Virus record (IMG/VR): IMGVR_UViG_3300030107_006487
Span: 1 to 23,496 of that record
Direction: 5' to 3' (one strand)
Source: a virus
DNA: 23,496 nucleotides
Below the pieces are notes generated by a model. It made no database searches. It had not been told where the DNA came from and saw only the letters and a program-made list of their open reading frames with translations. The position numbers and the translations under genes were made by a program. Within the stretch, counting starts at the first letter, position 1; each line of letters starts with the position of its first letter. Shown here piece by piece: positions 7,114 through 14,500 of this stretch.

Positions 7114-8680
7114 GATATTTGGTCCACCAGGTACAGGTAAAACACACACTTTGATAGAACGTGTATTAAAAGGTTATTTGAAAAAAGGAGTGCACCCAAA
7201 TAGCATTGCTTTCATTTCATTTACCAATAAAGCTGTTAATACAGCACGAGATAGAGCATTAGCTGCTTTTCCACAATTTACCACAGAGGATTTTACACGT
7301 TTTAAAACACTTCATAAGTATTGTCGTCGTTATTTTAAGGAAGAGGTATTTGATCCAAAGAACTGCATGTTAGATTATGCAATGGAAGCAAAGATAATAA
7401 AAACATCTGACACTCGTTTAGCTGATGATAATTTCACTTACAAAGATTGGTCTTTAGGTGTGTATGATAAAGCTCGTAACATGATGGAAGACCCAAGGTT
7501 AACTTACAAAAAAGAGTCATACAAAAAAGATTCTATGGATATATATTTACGAAAAATATCGACATACGAACATTATAAAAAAGATTCTTTTATAGATTTT
7601 ACTGACATGATTTTAAGAGCAGTAGATGAAGTAAACTTCCCACCTTTGGATGTGTTAATTTTAGATGAGGCACAAGATTTTACGCCATTGCAGTGGTCAG
7701 TTATTTACAAAATAGCAGACAATGTAAAAAGAATTTACTTAGCTGGGGATGACGATCAGGGTATTTATCGTTGGAATGGTGCAGATCCTAAATATTTCAC
7801 CACATACTTTCCAGGTAGAAAAGTTATTTTAAGAAAGACTCGTCGTTTTGGTGAAGCCATTCATCATTTTTCACAAATAATTCGTCGTGGCATTTTAGAC
7901 AGTGTTGAAAAAGAATATGACTGTCAAGACAAACAAGGCACGGTAAAACGATATTTGAGTTTTCAAGAAGTGCCAATTACAGAACTTAAAGGCACTTGGT
8001 ATATCTTAGGTCGTGTCAACACAACTGTGAATGAATTGCGTATGTGTGCTAAAGAGGCAGGTTTATATTTTTCTAACAACTCTGGTACAAAGTCCTTTGA
8101 TAAAAAACAATGGACTGCCATCAAAGCTTGGACTCGTTTATGTAATCAAAAGAAATTGAGTAAGGAATGGTCTGAAACTATGTATCAGTATTTGCGTGAT
8201 ATAAAAGACCCAGATTATAGAACTCAAAAGTTTTGGTTAAAGATGCCAAACACTGATATCTATGATTTTGATTATTTAGTTGAGTTTTGTGGTCTTGATT
8301 TACCTGTAGAAACAAAGGAATTAGTATGGTGGAAAGTATTACAGCGTAACTTTAAACCAGAACAAGTAAATTATTTTGTGCGTTTGTTAAAAAATTACGG
8401 ACAAAAAGCTTTGGATGAAGAGCCACAGATTATTATTGACACCATTCACTCAGTTAAAGGTGGAGAGGCTGACAATGTTTTACTGTACTCAAAAACCAAC
8501 TGGCCTTCTGCCTTTAGTCATAAAAACCGAGAAGAACAATCTGACGAAAAACGAGTGTATTATACAGGAGCAACAAGGGCTAAAGATACATTACATTTAT
8601 TATCAACCGATCATCAATATAACTATCCTATGGGAGAAGATTATTTTGTTTACTTACAGGAGAGTAAATATGAACAGTGA
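7061..8680 (+). CDS. UvrD/Rep-like superfamily 1 DNA helicase
   Basis: 539 residues with the SF1A motifs in order: Walker A GPPGTGKT (21-28), Ia FISFTNKAV (51-59), II LILDEAQDF (199-207), III LAGDDDQGIYRWNGA (227-241), V DTIHSVKGGEADNVLL (460-475) and VI VYYTGATRAKDTLHLL (499-514). It should translocate 3' to 5' on ssDNA and unwind at forks or recombination intermediates. An in-frame GTG at 7040 would extend it by 7 residues; ATG 7061 is preferred because it starts just before the conserved core. Neither start has a clear Shine-Dalgarno, so coupling to primase translation is likely. The 3' end overlaps the polymerase gene by 11 bases. The second helicase of the window, beside the SNF2-like one. 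Confidence 0.9.
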   Translation: MQNSGLEKQKALHHKTIKIFGPPGTGKTHTLIERVLKGYLKKGVHPNSIAFISFTNKAVNTARDRALAAFPQFTTEDFTRFKTLHKYCRRYFKEEVFDPKNCMLDYAMEAKIIKTSDTRLADDNFTYKDWSLGVYDKARNMMEDPRLTYKKESYKKDSMDIYLRKISTYEHYKKDSFIDFTDMILRAVDEVNFPPLDVLILDEAQDFTPLQWSVIYKIADNVKRIYLAGDDDQGIYRWNGADPKYFTTYFPGRKVILRKTRRFGEAIHHFSQIIRRGILDSVEKEYDCQDKQGTVKRYLSFQEVPITELKGTWYILGRVNTTVNELRMCAKEAGLYFSNNSGTKSFDKKQWTAIKAWTRLCNQKKLSKEWSETMYQYLRDIKDPDYRTQKFWLKMPNTDIYDFDYLVEFCGLDLPVETKELVWWKVLQRNFKPEQVNYFVRLLKNYGQKALDEEPQIIIDTIHSVKGGEADNVLLYSKTNWPSAFSHKNREEQSDEKRVYYTGATRAKDTLHLLSTDHQYNYPMGEDYFVYLQESKYEQ

Positions 8681-10547
8681 TGGATTACAGTTAAACTTTA
8701 GTTTTAAAAAATCGATATGGTCAGCTCCTAGTGAGTACAAGGATTTGAGTGGATACGATGAAATCGCCATTGATTTAGAAACTCGTGATGATGGTATTAA
8801 CACTGGTATGGGTGCAGGTTGGGCTACTAAGTCTGGAGAGATAGTGGGCTTTGCTGTTGCCGTTGCGGGTTGGCAAGGTTACTTTCCTTTTGGACATCTG
8901 GGTGGTGGTAATTTAATCAAGGAACAAGTTTGGCAGTACATGAAAGATGTATGTGCTTTGCCAGGAACAAAGATATTTCATAATGCTCAATACGATATAG
9001 GCTGGTTACAAGCGTCAGGGATCACGGTTCACGGAACAATCGTAGACACCATGATAGCGGGTGCATTGATTGATGAGAACCGTTATAGCTATGCACTCAA
9101 CAGTTTATCTAAAGATTATTTAGGTGAACTGAAAGCAGAGACAGAATTGGTTGAAGCAGCACAACAGCATGGGGTAGATCCAAAAGGTGAGATGTGGAAG
9201 TTACCAGCAGAGCATGTTGGTTTCTATGCCGAACAAGATGCAAGACTTACTTATCTGTTGTGGCAAAGGTTTAAAGTAGAAATTCAAAACCAAAACTTAA
9301 ACACAATTTGGAATTTAGAGAGTAAATTATTACCTCATCTAATCAACATGCGTATGCAAGGTATAAGAGTTGATGTTGAAAAAGCGACTCAACTTAAAAA
9401 AGACTTTATGAGCCGAGAAAAAACAGTTCTACAACAGATTAAAAAACTTACAGGCACTAATGTAGATATTTGGGCGGCAAGACAGATTGGTCATGCTTTT
9501 GACAAGCTTGGTATTGATTACCCTAAGACAACAAAGTCAAAAGAACCTAGTTTTACTCAACAATGGTTGAGCAACTCACCACATGATATTAGCAAATTAA
9601 TTGTTCAAGCAAGAGAACTTAATAAGTTTCAAAACACTTTTATAAACTCTATATTAAAGTTTGAACACAAAGGTCGCATACACAGTGAGATAAGACAACT
9701 TAAAAGTGAGCAAGGTGGCACAACCACTGGCAGATTAGCAATGTCAAATCCTAATTTACAACAACTACCAGCACGATCTAAAGAGTTTGGTCCATTGATT
9801 AGAGGTTTATTTTTACCTGAAGAGGGTTGTCAGTGGGGAAGTTTTGATTACTCTCAACAAGAACCAAGACTTGTGGTGCATTATGCCGCAAGTGTGGGTG
9901 ATGGTTTTGCAGGTTCTAATGAATTGGTAGAGGCGTATAAAAAAGGTGATGCTGACTTTCATCAGACGGTGGCTGATTTGGTAGGTATTGATCGTAAATC
10001 TGCCAAGACCATTGGATTAGGTTTGATGTACGGTATGGGTAAAAATAAGTTAGGTGTGCAACTAGGGGTGTCCAATGATGAAGCTCATGACTTAATAAAT
10101 TTATATAACCGAAAAGTACCTTTTGTCAAAGATTTATCTGATATGTGTATGAAAAAAGCAGACAATGAAGGTGTTATTAGAACTAAGTTAGGCCGTAAAT
10201 GTCGGTTTGATATGTGGGAGACTCGTGATTTTGGCATACATACGCCAGAGCGTTTTGAAAACGCATCGGCTAAATACGGCCAATCAAATATTAAAAGAGC
10301 GTTTACTTATAAAGCACTCAACCGTTTAATACAAGGTAGTGCTGCCGATCAAACCAAACAAGCTATTCTTGATTGTATTGAATTAGGACATCAACCTTTA
10401 TTACAAGTGCATGATGAACTATGTTTTAATGTAGAGAGTGATAAACAAGCCAAACAAATTAAAGAAGCTATGGAAACTTGTGTGGAATTAAAAGTACCTA
10501 GTAAAGTTGATGTTGCTTTGGGTAAAGATTTTGGTGAAGTGGTATGA
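8670..10547 (+). CDS. polA: Family-A DNA polymerase with 3'-5' exonuclease domain
   Basis: 625 residues. The proofreading exonuclease is intact: ExoI IDLETR (34-39, Asp35/Glu37), ExoII HNAQYD (104-109, Asn105/Asp109) and ExoIII YAEQD (186-190). The polymerase domain has motif A DYSQQEPR (393-400), motif B KTIGLGLMYG (446-455) and motif C VHDEL (580-584); there is no 5'-3' nuclease domain. The residue equivalent to E. coli Pol I Phe762 is Leu450. ATG 8670 is preferred over upstream in-frame starts because AGGAGAG lies 5-11 bases before it and the upstream extension would only overlap the helicase gene. The stop overlaps the methylase start (ATGA). It is the replicative polymerase of this phage. 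Confidence 0.95.
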   Translation: MNSDGLQLNFSFKKSIWSAPSEYKDLSGYDEIAIDLETRDDGINTGMGAGWATKSGEIVGFAVAVAGWQGYFPFGHLGGGNLIKEQVWQYMKDVCALPGTKIFHNAQYDIGWLQASGITVHGTIVDTMIAGALIDENRYSYALNSLSKDYLGELKAETELVEAAQQHGVDPKGEMWKLPAEHVGFYAEQDARLTYLLWQRFKVEIQNQNLNTIWNLESKLLPHLINMRMQGIRVDVEKATQLKKDFMSREKTVLQQIKKLTGTNVDIWAARQIGHAFDKLGIDYPKTTKSKEPSFTQQWLSNSPHDISKLIVQARELNKFQNTFINSILKFEHKGRIHSEIRQLKSEQGGTTTGRLAMSNPNLQQLPARSKEFGPLIRGLFLPEEGCQWGSFDYSQQEPRLVVHYAASVGDGFAGSNELVEAYKKGDADFHQTVADLVGIDRKSAKTIGLGLMYGMGKNKLGVQLGVSNDEAHDLINLYNRKVPFVKDLSDMCMKKADNEGVIRTKLGRKCRFDMWETRDFGIHTPERFENASAKYGQSNIKRAFTYKALNRLIQGSAADQTKQAILDCIELGHQPLLQVHDELCFNVESDKQAKQIKEAMETCVELKVPSKVDVALGKDFGEVV

Positions 10548-11050
10548 TAGCTTTTCCTAATAAAAAATATCGTACCATTTATGCTGACCCACCTTGGAAT
10601 GAAGTAGGTGGTGGTAAAATTAAGCGTGGTGCTGACCGACATTACTCGTTAATGAAAACAGCAGACATTAAAAAGTTACCTGTTCAGGATATAGCTGATG
10701 ACGAGTGTTGGTTGTATATGTGGGTTACCAATAACTATTTAAAAGATGGATTGGACATTATGGAACATTGGGGGTTTAGATATATAACTAATATAGTTTG
10801 GGCAAAAACTTCATTTGGTTTAGGTTATTACTTTAGAGGGCAACATGAAATTTGTTTGTTTGGTGTCAAAGGTAAATTAAAACCAAAAATTAAAAACGAA
10901 AGCACCTTAATACTTAAACCAAAAGACAAACATTCCAAAAAACCAGAGGAGTTTTATGAAAAGATTGAGAATGTATCACATGGTCCGTATATAGAACTAT
11001 TTGCAAGAGAACACAGAGATGGTTGGGATGTATGGGGAAACGAGATATGA
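10544..11050 (+). CDS. MT-A70-family adenine-N6 DNA methyltransferase
   Basis: 168 residues. The catalytic DPPW motif is at 15-18 (YADPPWNE). The family's conserved blocks follow: LYMWVTNNYLKDGL, the WGF strand, YFRGQHEICLFGVKG, HSKKPEEFYEKIE and the C-terminal YIELFAREHRDGWDVWGNE. Bacteriophage members methylate adenine in DNA, probably in a short recognition sequence, and protect phage DNA from restriction; they use S-adenosylmethionine. The small size is normal for phage MT-A70 proteins. It is coupled on both sides by ATGA overlaps (polymerase upstream, PP-loop protein downstream) and is the first of three genes that look like a DNA-modification cluster. Confidence 0.93.
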   Translation: MIAFPNKKYRTIYADPPWNEVGGGKIKRGADRHYSLMKTADIKKLPVQDIADDECWLYMWVTNNYLKDGLDIMEHWGFRYITNIVWAKTSFGLGYYFRGQHEICLFGVKGKLKPKIKNESTLILKPKDKHSKKPEEFYEKIENVSHGPYIELFAREHRDGWDVWGNEI

Positions 11051-11871
11051 AAACATTGCGAGTTTTGTCTCTTGGGGCAGGAGTGCAAAGCACAACGATT
11101 GCCTTGATGATTGAAAAAGGTGAACTGCCCATGGTTGACGGAGCTGTGTTCTCGGATACCGGAGGAGAACCTAAAGATGTATATGATCACTTGGCTTGGT
11201 TAGAAAAACAACTATCCTATCCCGTTTACAAAGTGCAGTGGAGAAATTTAAAACAAGATATTATAGACGCTGCTGATGGGAAACTTAAGAAGTTTACTGT
11301 GCCTTTTTATACCTTGGATAAAAAAACCAACAAGCGTGGTTCTTTAATAAGACAATGCACTAGGGATTATAAGGTAAGACCTGTTACCAACAAGGTAAGA
11401 GAAATGATGGGCTATCAAAGGTATCAGCATGTTGATAAGACTAAATGGAAAGTTGAAATGTTAATCGGTATTTCTAATGATGAAATGCAACGCATGAAAA
11501 AAAATATATTAAAGTACGCTCAAAATGTGTACCCATTGATTGAAAAAGGCATGTCTAGAAATGATTGTCTTGCATGGATGAAAAAAAATAATTATCCAGA
11601 GCCACCAAGAAGTGCCTGTACTTTTTGTCCGTACCATTCAAATAAAGAATGGCATAATTTAAAACAAAATCAAAAAGAGTGGGATGAAGTAATTAAAATG
11701 GATCGTTTGATAAGAAATACAGACGAAAACAAAAAGAGTCAAATAATTAATAATGAAATGTTTTTACACTATAGTTGTAAACCCTTAGATGAGATTAATT
11801 TTGATGATAAATTATGTGAACAGTTTGCTTTTGATTTCGCAGATGAATGTGAGGGAATGTGTGGCAATTAA
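11047..11871 (+). CDS. PP-loop ATPase / PAPS-reductase-like protein
   Basis: 274 residues from ATG 11047 (ATGA overlap with the methylase, GGGGAA upstream); an in-frame TTG at 11023 is less likely. The N-terminus carries the PP-loop SLGAGVQST (8-16), which binds ATP to adenylate a substrate, then FSDTGGEP (35-42). Four cysteines are suggestive of a metal or Fe-S site: Cys104 in RQCTRDYKVRPV, Cys174 in NDCLAWM, and Cys191/Cys194 in ACTFCPYH. The family includes PAPS reductases, DndC (DNA phosphorothioation) and thiolation enzymes. Placement between two DNA methylases makes nucleic-acid modification attractive, but no other dnd gene is visible, so sulfur metabolism or tRNA thiolation remain possible. 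Confidence 0.8.
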   Translation: MKTLRVLSLGAGVQSTTIALMIEKGELPMVDGAVFSDTGGEPKDVYDHLAWLEKQLSYPVYKVQWRNLKQDIIDAADGKLKKFTVPFYTLDKKTNKRGSLIRQCTRDYKVRPVTNKVREMMGYQRYQHVDKTKWKVEMLIGISNDEMQRMKKNILKYAQNVYPLIEKGMSRNDCLAWMKKNNYPEPPRSACTFCPYHSNKEWHNLKQNQKEWDEVIKMDRLIRNTDENKKSQIINNEMFLHYSCKPLDEINFDDKLCEQFAFDFADECEGMCGN

Positions 11872-12976
11872 GCATTTAGACTTTTGTTCAGGTATTGGTG
11901 GTTGGGCGATAGCTTTTCGTGAACTAGGCATCAACACCATTGCCTTTTGTGAGATAGAAAAATACCCAAGACAAGTATTGCAAAAAAACTTTCCTAATAT
12001 ACCAATTTTTAATGATTTAAAGGAGTTGACTTATGAAGATATCAAAAAAAGAACAGGAGTTGATGGCATTGACATCCTCACTTGTTCCTACCCCTGCCAA
12101 CCTTTTAGTGTTGCAGGCAAACAAAAAGGCGAAGAAGATCCAAGACACCTCTGGCCAGACACTTTTAGACTTGTCCAAGAGTGTAGGCCCACTTGGTTTG
12201 TTGGAGAAAACGTTAGTGGACACATTAAACTCGGTCTTGACACCGTGCTCCAGGACTTGGCGAGTGAAGGTTACGACACAAGGACATTTATTATTCCAGC
12301 TTCATCCGTTGGTGCATGGCACAAAAGGGAAAGACTCTGGGTTATCGGATATAAAGCAGTATCCGACACCGACAACTCAAGAGATAGAGCATCCAGACAT
12401 AAAGCTGACCAAGAACAACCGCAGACTGACCAAGGATGGCAAAAACAGTCACAGCTTGAATTTGGCGGACACAGTGAGAATGTATCCGACACCGAGAGCC
12501 TGCGACTTAGAGGGAGGAGTGGTCAAGAATGTAGATCTCCACAATGGCAGTTTCTCCAGGAAGAACAAGAAGGGCGTGAGGTATGGCGTGAAGTTGAAGG
12601 ACGCAGTACACCATATGGAGAAGATGTACCCAACACCAGCAGCGAGGGATTACAAGGACTCAACGCTAAGCCCAGCATCAATGAGTCGCAACTCGGACAG
12701 TCTACCGACTATGATGATGCGACAAGAACAGTATCCGACACCTCAAGCGGCAGATTGGAAGAACATGGATACAGCAAAACAGAAGATGCTTTCCAATTCA
12801 CTGCCCAAGAAAACTGGTGGCAAACTCAATCCGAACTTTGTGGAGTTCCTGATGGGATTTCCTATGAACTGGACAAAAGTCGAGTCGGAAGAATCAAAGG
12901 ATTAGGTAATGCTATCGTACCTCAAATCGCCTGGTTTATTGGTCATGCCATAATTACCGCAGAAAAAAAGTCTTGA
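11861..12976 (+). CDS. dcm: C5-cytosine DNA methyltransferase
   Basis: 371 residues from GTG 11861, which has GAGGGA 4 bases upstream and starts right before motif I; in-frame ATGs at 11789 and 11843 would overlap the PP-loop gene more. Motif I DFCSGIGGW (7-15), catalytic PCQPFS with Cys79 (78-83), ENV (116-118), HKRERLWVIG (154-163) and C-terminal RIKGLGNAIVPQIAWFIG are all present, so the enzyme looks complete. Between them lies a long hydrophilic variable region with repeated SDT/NTS segments (VSDTDNS, VSDTESL, VPNTSSE, VSDTSSG), probably the target-recognition region. It probably protects phage DNA from restriction. Most of the gene is overlapped by another ORF (12033-12905) in the +1 frame. 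Confidence 0.92.
   Translation: MAIKHLDFCSGIGGWAIAFRELGINTIAFCEIEKYPRQVLQKNFPNIPIFNDLKELTYEDIKKRTGVDGIDILTCSYPCQPFSVAGKQKGEEDPRHLWPDTFRLVQECRPTWFVGENVSGHIKLGLDTVLQDLASEGYDTRTFIIPASSVGAWHKRERLWVIGYKAVSDTDNSRDRASRHKADQEQPQTDQGWQKQSQLEFGGHSENVSDTESLRLRGRSGQECRSPQWQFLQEEQEGREVWREVEGRSTPYGEDVPNTSSEGLQGLNAKPSINESQLGQSTDYDDATRTVSDTSSGRLEEHGYSKTEDAFQFTAQENWWQTQSELCGVPDGISYELDKSRVGRIKGLGNAIVPQIAWFIGHAIITAEKKS
12033..12905 (+). CDS. Overlapping ORF inside the cytosine methylase gene (YPTP-repeat protein)
   Basis: A 290-residue ORF in the +1 frame, lying wholly inside the C5-methylase gene. It has its own Shine-Dalgarno, AAAGGAG (12019-12025), 7 bases before ATG 12033. Its protein is not random-looking: CSRTWRVKVTTQGHLLFQL (72-90), four YPTP motifs (110, 151, 199, 234), DYKDS/DWKN segments after them, and LNPNFVEFLMGFPMNWT (265-281). 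I recall these elements from proteins annotated as phage methylase-associated or hypothetical; this memory needs a search to confirm. The repeat DNA TATCCGACACC reads V-S-D-T in the methylase and Y-P-T-P here. It may be a target-recognition or regulatory partner of the methylase, or a protein-like byproduct of the methylase repeat region. Confidence 0.55.
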   Translation: MKISKKEQELMALTSSLVPTPANLLVLQANKKAKKIQDTSGQTLLDLSKSVGPLGLLEKTLVDTLNSVLTPCSRTWRVKVTTQGHLLFQLHPLVHGTKGKDSGLSDIKQYPTPTTQEIEHPDIKLTKNNRRLTKDGKNSHSLNLADTVRMYPTPRACDLEGGVVKNVDLHNGSFSRKNKKGVRYGVKLKDAVHHMEKMYPTPAARDYKDSTLSPASMSRNSDSLPTMMMRQEQYPTPQAADWKNMDTAKQKMLSNSLPKKTGGKLNPNFVEFLMGFPMNWTKVESEESKD

Positions 12977-13000
12977 ATGTCAGTCAATTTGATGTAATAT
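12973..13000 (+). promoter_or_regulatory. Putative promoter for the 13029-14188 gene group
   Basis: TTGAAT (12973-12978), a 16-base spacer and TAATAT (12995-13000). It overlaps the end of the methylase gene and precedes a gene with a good Shine-Dalgarno. The -35 box is one base off consensus and the -10 is weaker, so it is tentative. Confidence 0.4.
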
Positions 13001-13028
13001 TAAATTGTTTACTAACAATAGGAGTCAT

Positions 13029-13418
13029 ATGAAACAAGATTTATATAAATTATTGAGTGAAACCATGGAAAATAATAATAAAGACATATTTTCTTTGCTT
13101 AAAATAGTTCACTTTTACGAAACGCTTTTTTTTGAATTAAAGTTAATGACAGATGAAAAAGTTTTATTAACAGAAGCTCAGATTAAAAAAGCTACCTTTG
13201 TAAAAGATTTAATTGATTTGGCAGAGAATAGAACAGAGAAATTGATGAATAGTCATCTTTATGATCTGTATCAAAATCAAACTTTATTACCTAAAAAAGC
13301 CACATCAAGACCTCAAAAACGCACGAAAATGCAACGTGTTCAAGTTGACTTGTACGGTGTTTATGATTCATTCAAGTGTGGCGACGGAGTAAATTCAAAA
13401 GATAGAAAACTTAACTGA
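13029..13418 (+). CDS. Small phage protein, unknown function
   Basis: 129 residues, hydrophilic and mainly helical, with a Lys/Arg-rich segment (KKATSRPQKRTKMQRVQ) near residues 88-104 that could bind nucleic acid. ATG 13029 is chosen because TAGGAG lies just upstream; the frame is open 8 codons further up but without a ribosome site. The C-terminus is polar (VYDSFKCGDGVNSKDRKLN). No family is recognised. It starts a group of four small genes (13029-14188), all with Shine-Dalgarno sites, ending at the terminator at 14221-14257. Confidence 0.75.
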   Translation: MKQDLYKLLSETMENNNKDIFSLLKIVHFYETLFFELKLMTDEKVLLTEAQIKKATFVKDLIDLAENRTEKLMNSHLYDLYQNQTLLPKKATSRPQKRTKMQRVQVDLYGVYDSFKCGDGVNSKDRKLN

Positions 13419-13432
13419 CAATGGAGAACAAA

Positions 13433-13753
13433 ATGAAAGCGTATGATTACACAGAAGAAAGACGATTATTAGGTAGCTTTGGGGTTGATTCAGGTTCAGT
13501 CATGATAGGCGACCCTTGCTATATTGACACTTACTGGAATATTGAAGAGAAAAATCCTGAAGCGGTAAAAAAACATCCGTTTTTAAAGGACTTCTGTATG
13601 GATGGTATTATTAAAGTACTTAGAAATAAAAATAAAGGTGGGGAATTAAGTAGTGCCGTTGTATCACAAACTGGTCATGGTGATGGCGAATACAAGGTTT
13701 ATGCTACATACAAGGACGGTGCAGTAAAAAAACTAGAAATAGAATTTTTTTAG
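13433..13753 (+). CDS. Phage protein with GDPCY motif
   Basis: 106 residues from ATG 13433, which has GGAG 6 bases upstream; ATG 13421 is in frame but lacks a site. The sequence VDSGSVMIGDPCYID (residues about 17-31) followed by a GHGDGEYKVYATYKDGAVKKLEIEF C-terminus (in two parts) is a recurring pattern I recognise in phage and bacterial hypothetical proteins, resembling the DUF4241 type. There is no visible catalytic motif and no membrane segment. The function is unknown; the GDPCY signature is conserved enough to suggest a folded beta-rich domain. Confidence 0.75.
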   Translation: MKAYDYTEERRLLGSFGVDSGSVMIGDPCYIDTYWNIEEKNPEAVKKHPFLKDFCMDGIIKVLRNKNKGGELSSAVVSQTGHGDGEYKVYATYKDGAVKKLEIEFF

Positions 13754-13762
13754 GGGGTTAAT

Positions 13763-13990
13763 ATGTTAGATAAACAAAAAGTCGAAGATTTTAAAAAATT
13801 TTGTGAATATGCAGACAACCTACAATGTTTGGTGGCATGGTTGACTTTGTATCTTAAAACACATGAAAAGTTAAATGTTAGGCAACACGATTGGGTAAAA
13901 TTAGAAACTGCAAAAGAATGTGGGGTTGACTTAGATCAGCTTTTAAAATCACATAGTTCTCTGCTTGAAGAAATAAATAAAAATCTTTAA
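13763..13990 (+). CDS. Small phage protein, unknown function
   Basis: 75 residues, helical, with one moderately hydrophobic stretch (CLVAWLTLYL, about residues 22-31) too short and amphipathic to call a membrane helix. TAGGGGGTTAAT precedes ATG 13763, a strong purine-rich ribosome site. The gene sits 9 bases after the GDPCY gene and 24 bases before the next small gene, clearly in the same operon. No family is recognised. Confidence 0.7.
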   Translation: MLDKQKVEDFKKFCEYADNLQCLVAWLTLYLKTHEKLNVRQHDWVKLETAKECGVDLDQLLKSHSSLLEEINKNL

Positions 13991-14014
13991 GATGATAGCT
14001 TATAGGAGCTTATT

Positions 14015-14188
14015 ATGTCTTGTTTAAATAAAGAAAGATTATTAGAGGAATTGTACGATAAGTTTAGAGGTCTAGGATTATCAGATATTGATGCTCAACT
14101 TGCCGCAGAGATAGAGTTAGAGAGCTATCCTGATTTGCAAGTGGTAGACGAGTATAATGATTATCAAGACATACCTTCTGAAGATTAG
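14015..14188 (+). CDS. 57-residue acidic phage protein
   Basis: A short ORF of 57 residues starting MSCLNKERLLEEL and ending in the very acidic DIPSED. TAGGAG (14003-14008) lies 6 bases before ATG 14015. The helical LLEELYDKFRGLGLSDIDAQLAAEIELESYPD core followed by an acidic tail resembles small helical regulators or DNA-mimic proteins, but no family is recognised. It is the last gene before the tandem hairpins at 14196-14257. Confidence 0.65.
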   Translation: MSCLNKERLLEELYDKFRGLGLSDIDAQLAAEIELESYPDLQVVDEYNDYQDIPSED

Positions 14189-14195
14189 TTTCATT

Positions 14196-14214
14196 GTCAA
14201 GCCCTATGCTTGAC
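14196..14214 (+). other. Short hairpin ahead of the terminator
   Basis: GTCAAGC (14196-14202) and GCTTGAC (14208-14214) form a perfect 7-bp stem with a CCTAT loop, without a T tract. It stands 6 bases before the main terminator stem; it could protect the mRNA 3' end or be a protein-binding palindrome. Confidence 0.5.
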
Positions 14215-14220
14215 CCCCTT

Positions 14221-14257
14221 GGATGACACACCTACCATTATGTGTCATCCTTTTTTT
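14221..14257 (+). terminator. Strong intrinsic terminator
   Basis: A perfect 10-bp stem GGATGACACA (14221-14230) / TGTGTCATCC (14241-14250) with a 10-base loop, followed by seven Ts (14251-14257). It ends the 13029-14188 group. Unusually, the next ATG (14258) comes directly after the T run. Confidence 0.9.
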
Positions 14258-14488
14258 ATGGCAGACACAAAAACAATTTATAACATTGATTGGAGCGAAA
14301 TATTTGACAAAGAATTTTTCGCACAAGGTTTGATTGATCCTGAAACCTTGTCTGGATATGAACGTTGCCACTTTTTAAATACCTTGTTTGATGACTATTT
14401 ATTTTACAAGAAACAAGGTTACGATCCTCAATTTTTACGCTTGTATGAAACTGCTCTATCATATATGGTTCAGGTATACGGACACTAA
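14258..14488 (+). CDS. Small phage protein, unknown function
   Basis: 76 residues (MADTKTIYNIDWSEIF...). ATG 14258 is taken because the only upstream in-frame start (TTG 14210) would place the terminator hairpin inside the gene. No Shine-Dalgarno is possible: the T run of the terminator abuts the ATG. The protein is rich in aromatic and acidic residues (ERCHFLNTLFDDYLFYKKQGYDPQ in two halves) and helical. It lies 12 bases upstream of the next gene and probably shares its transcript. How it is translated (leaderless start, or read-through of the terminator) is open. No family is recognised. Confidence 0.6.
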   Translation: MADTKTIYNIDWSEIFDKEFFAQGLIDPETLSGYERCHFLNTLFDDYLFYKKQGYDPQFLRLYETALSYMVQVYGH

Positions 14489-14500
14489 TATGATGTGCTT

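Noticed and set aside
8415-8669. Upstream extension of the DNA polymerase frame
   Set aside because: The 85 extra codons lie inside the UvrD-like helicase gene; ATG 8670 has a strong Shine-Dalgarno and the protein family starts there.
12017-12492. Minus-strand ORFs opposite the cytosine methylase
   Set aside because: No ribosome sites and no family-like motifs, unlike the +1-frame ORF on the plus strand.
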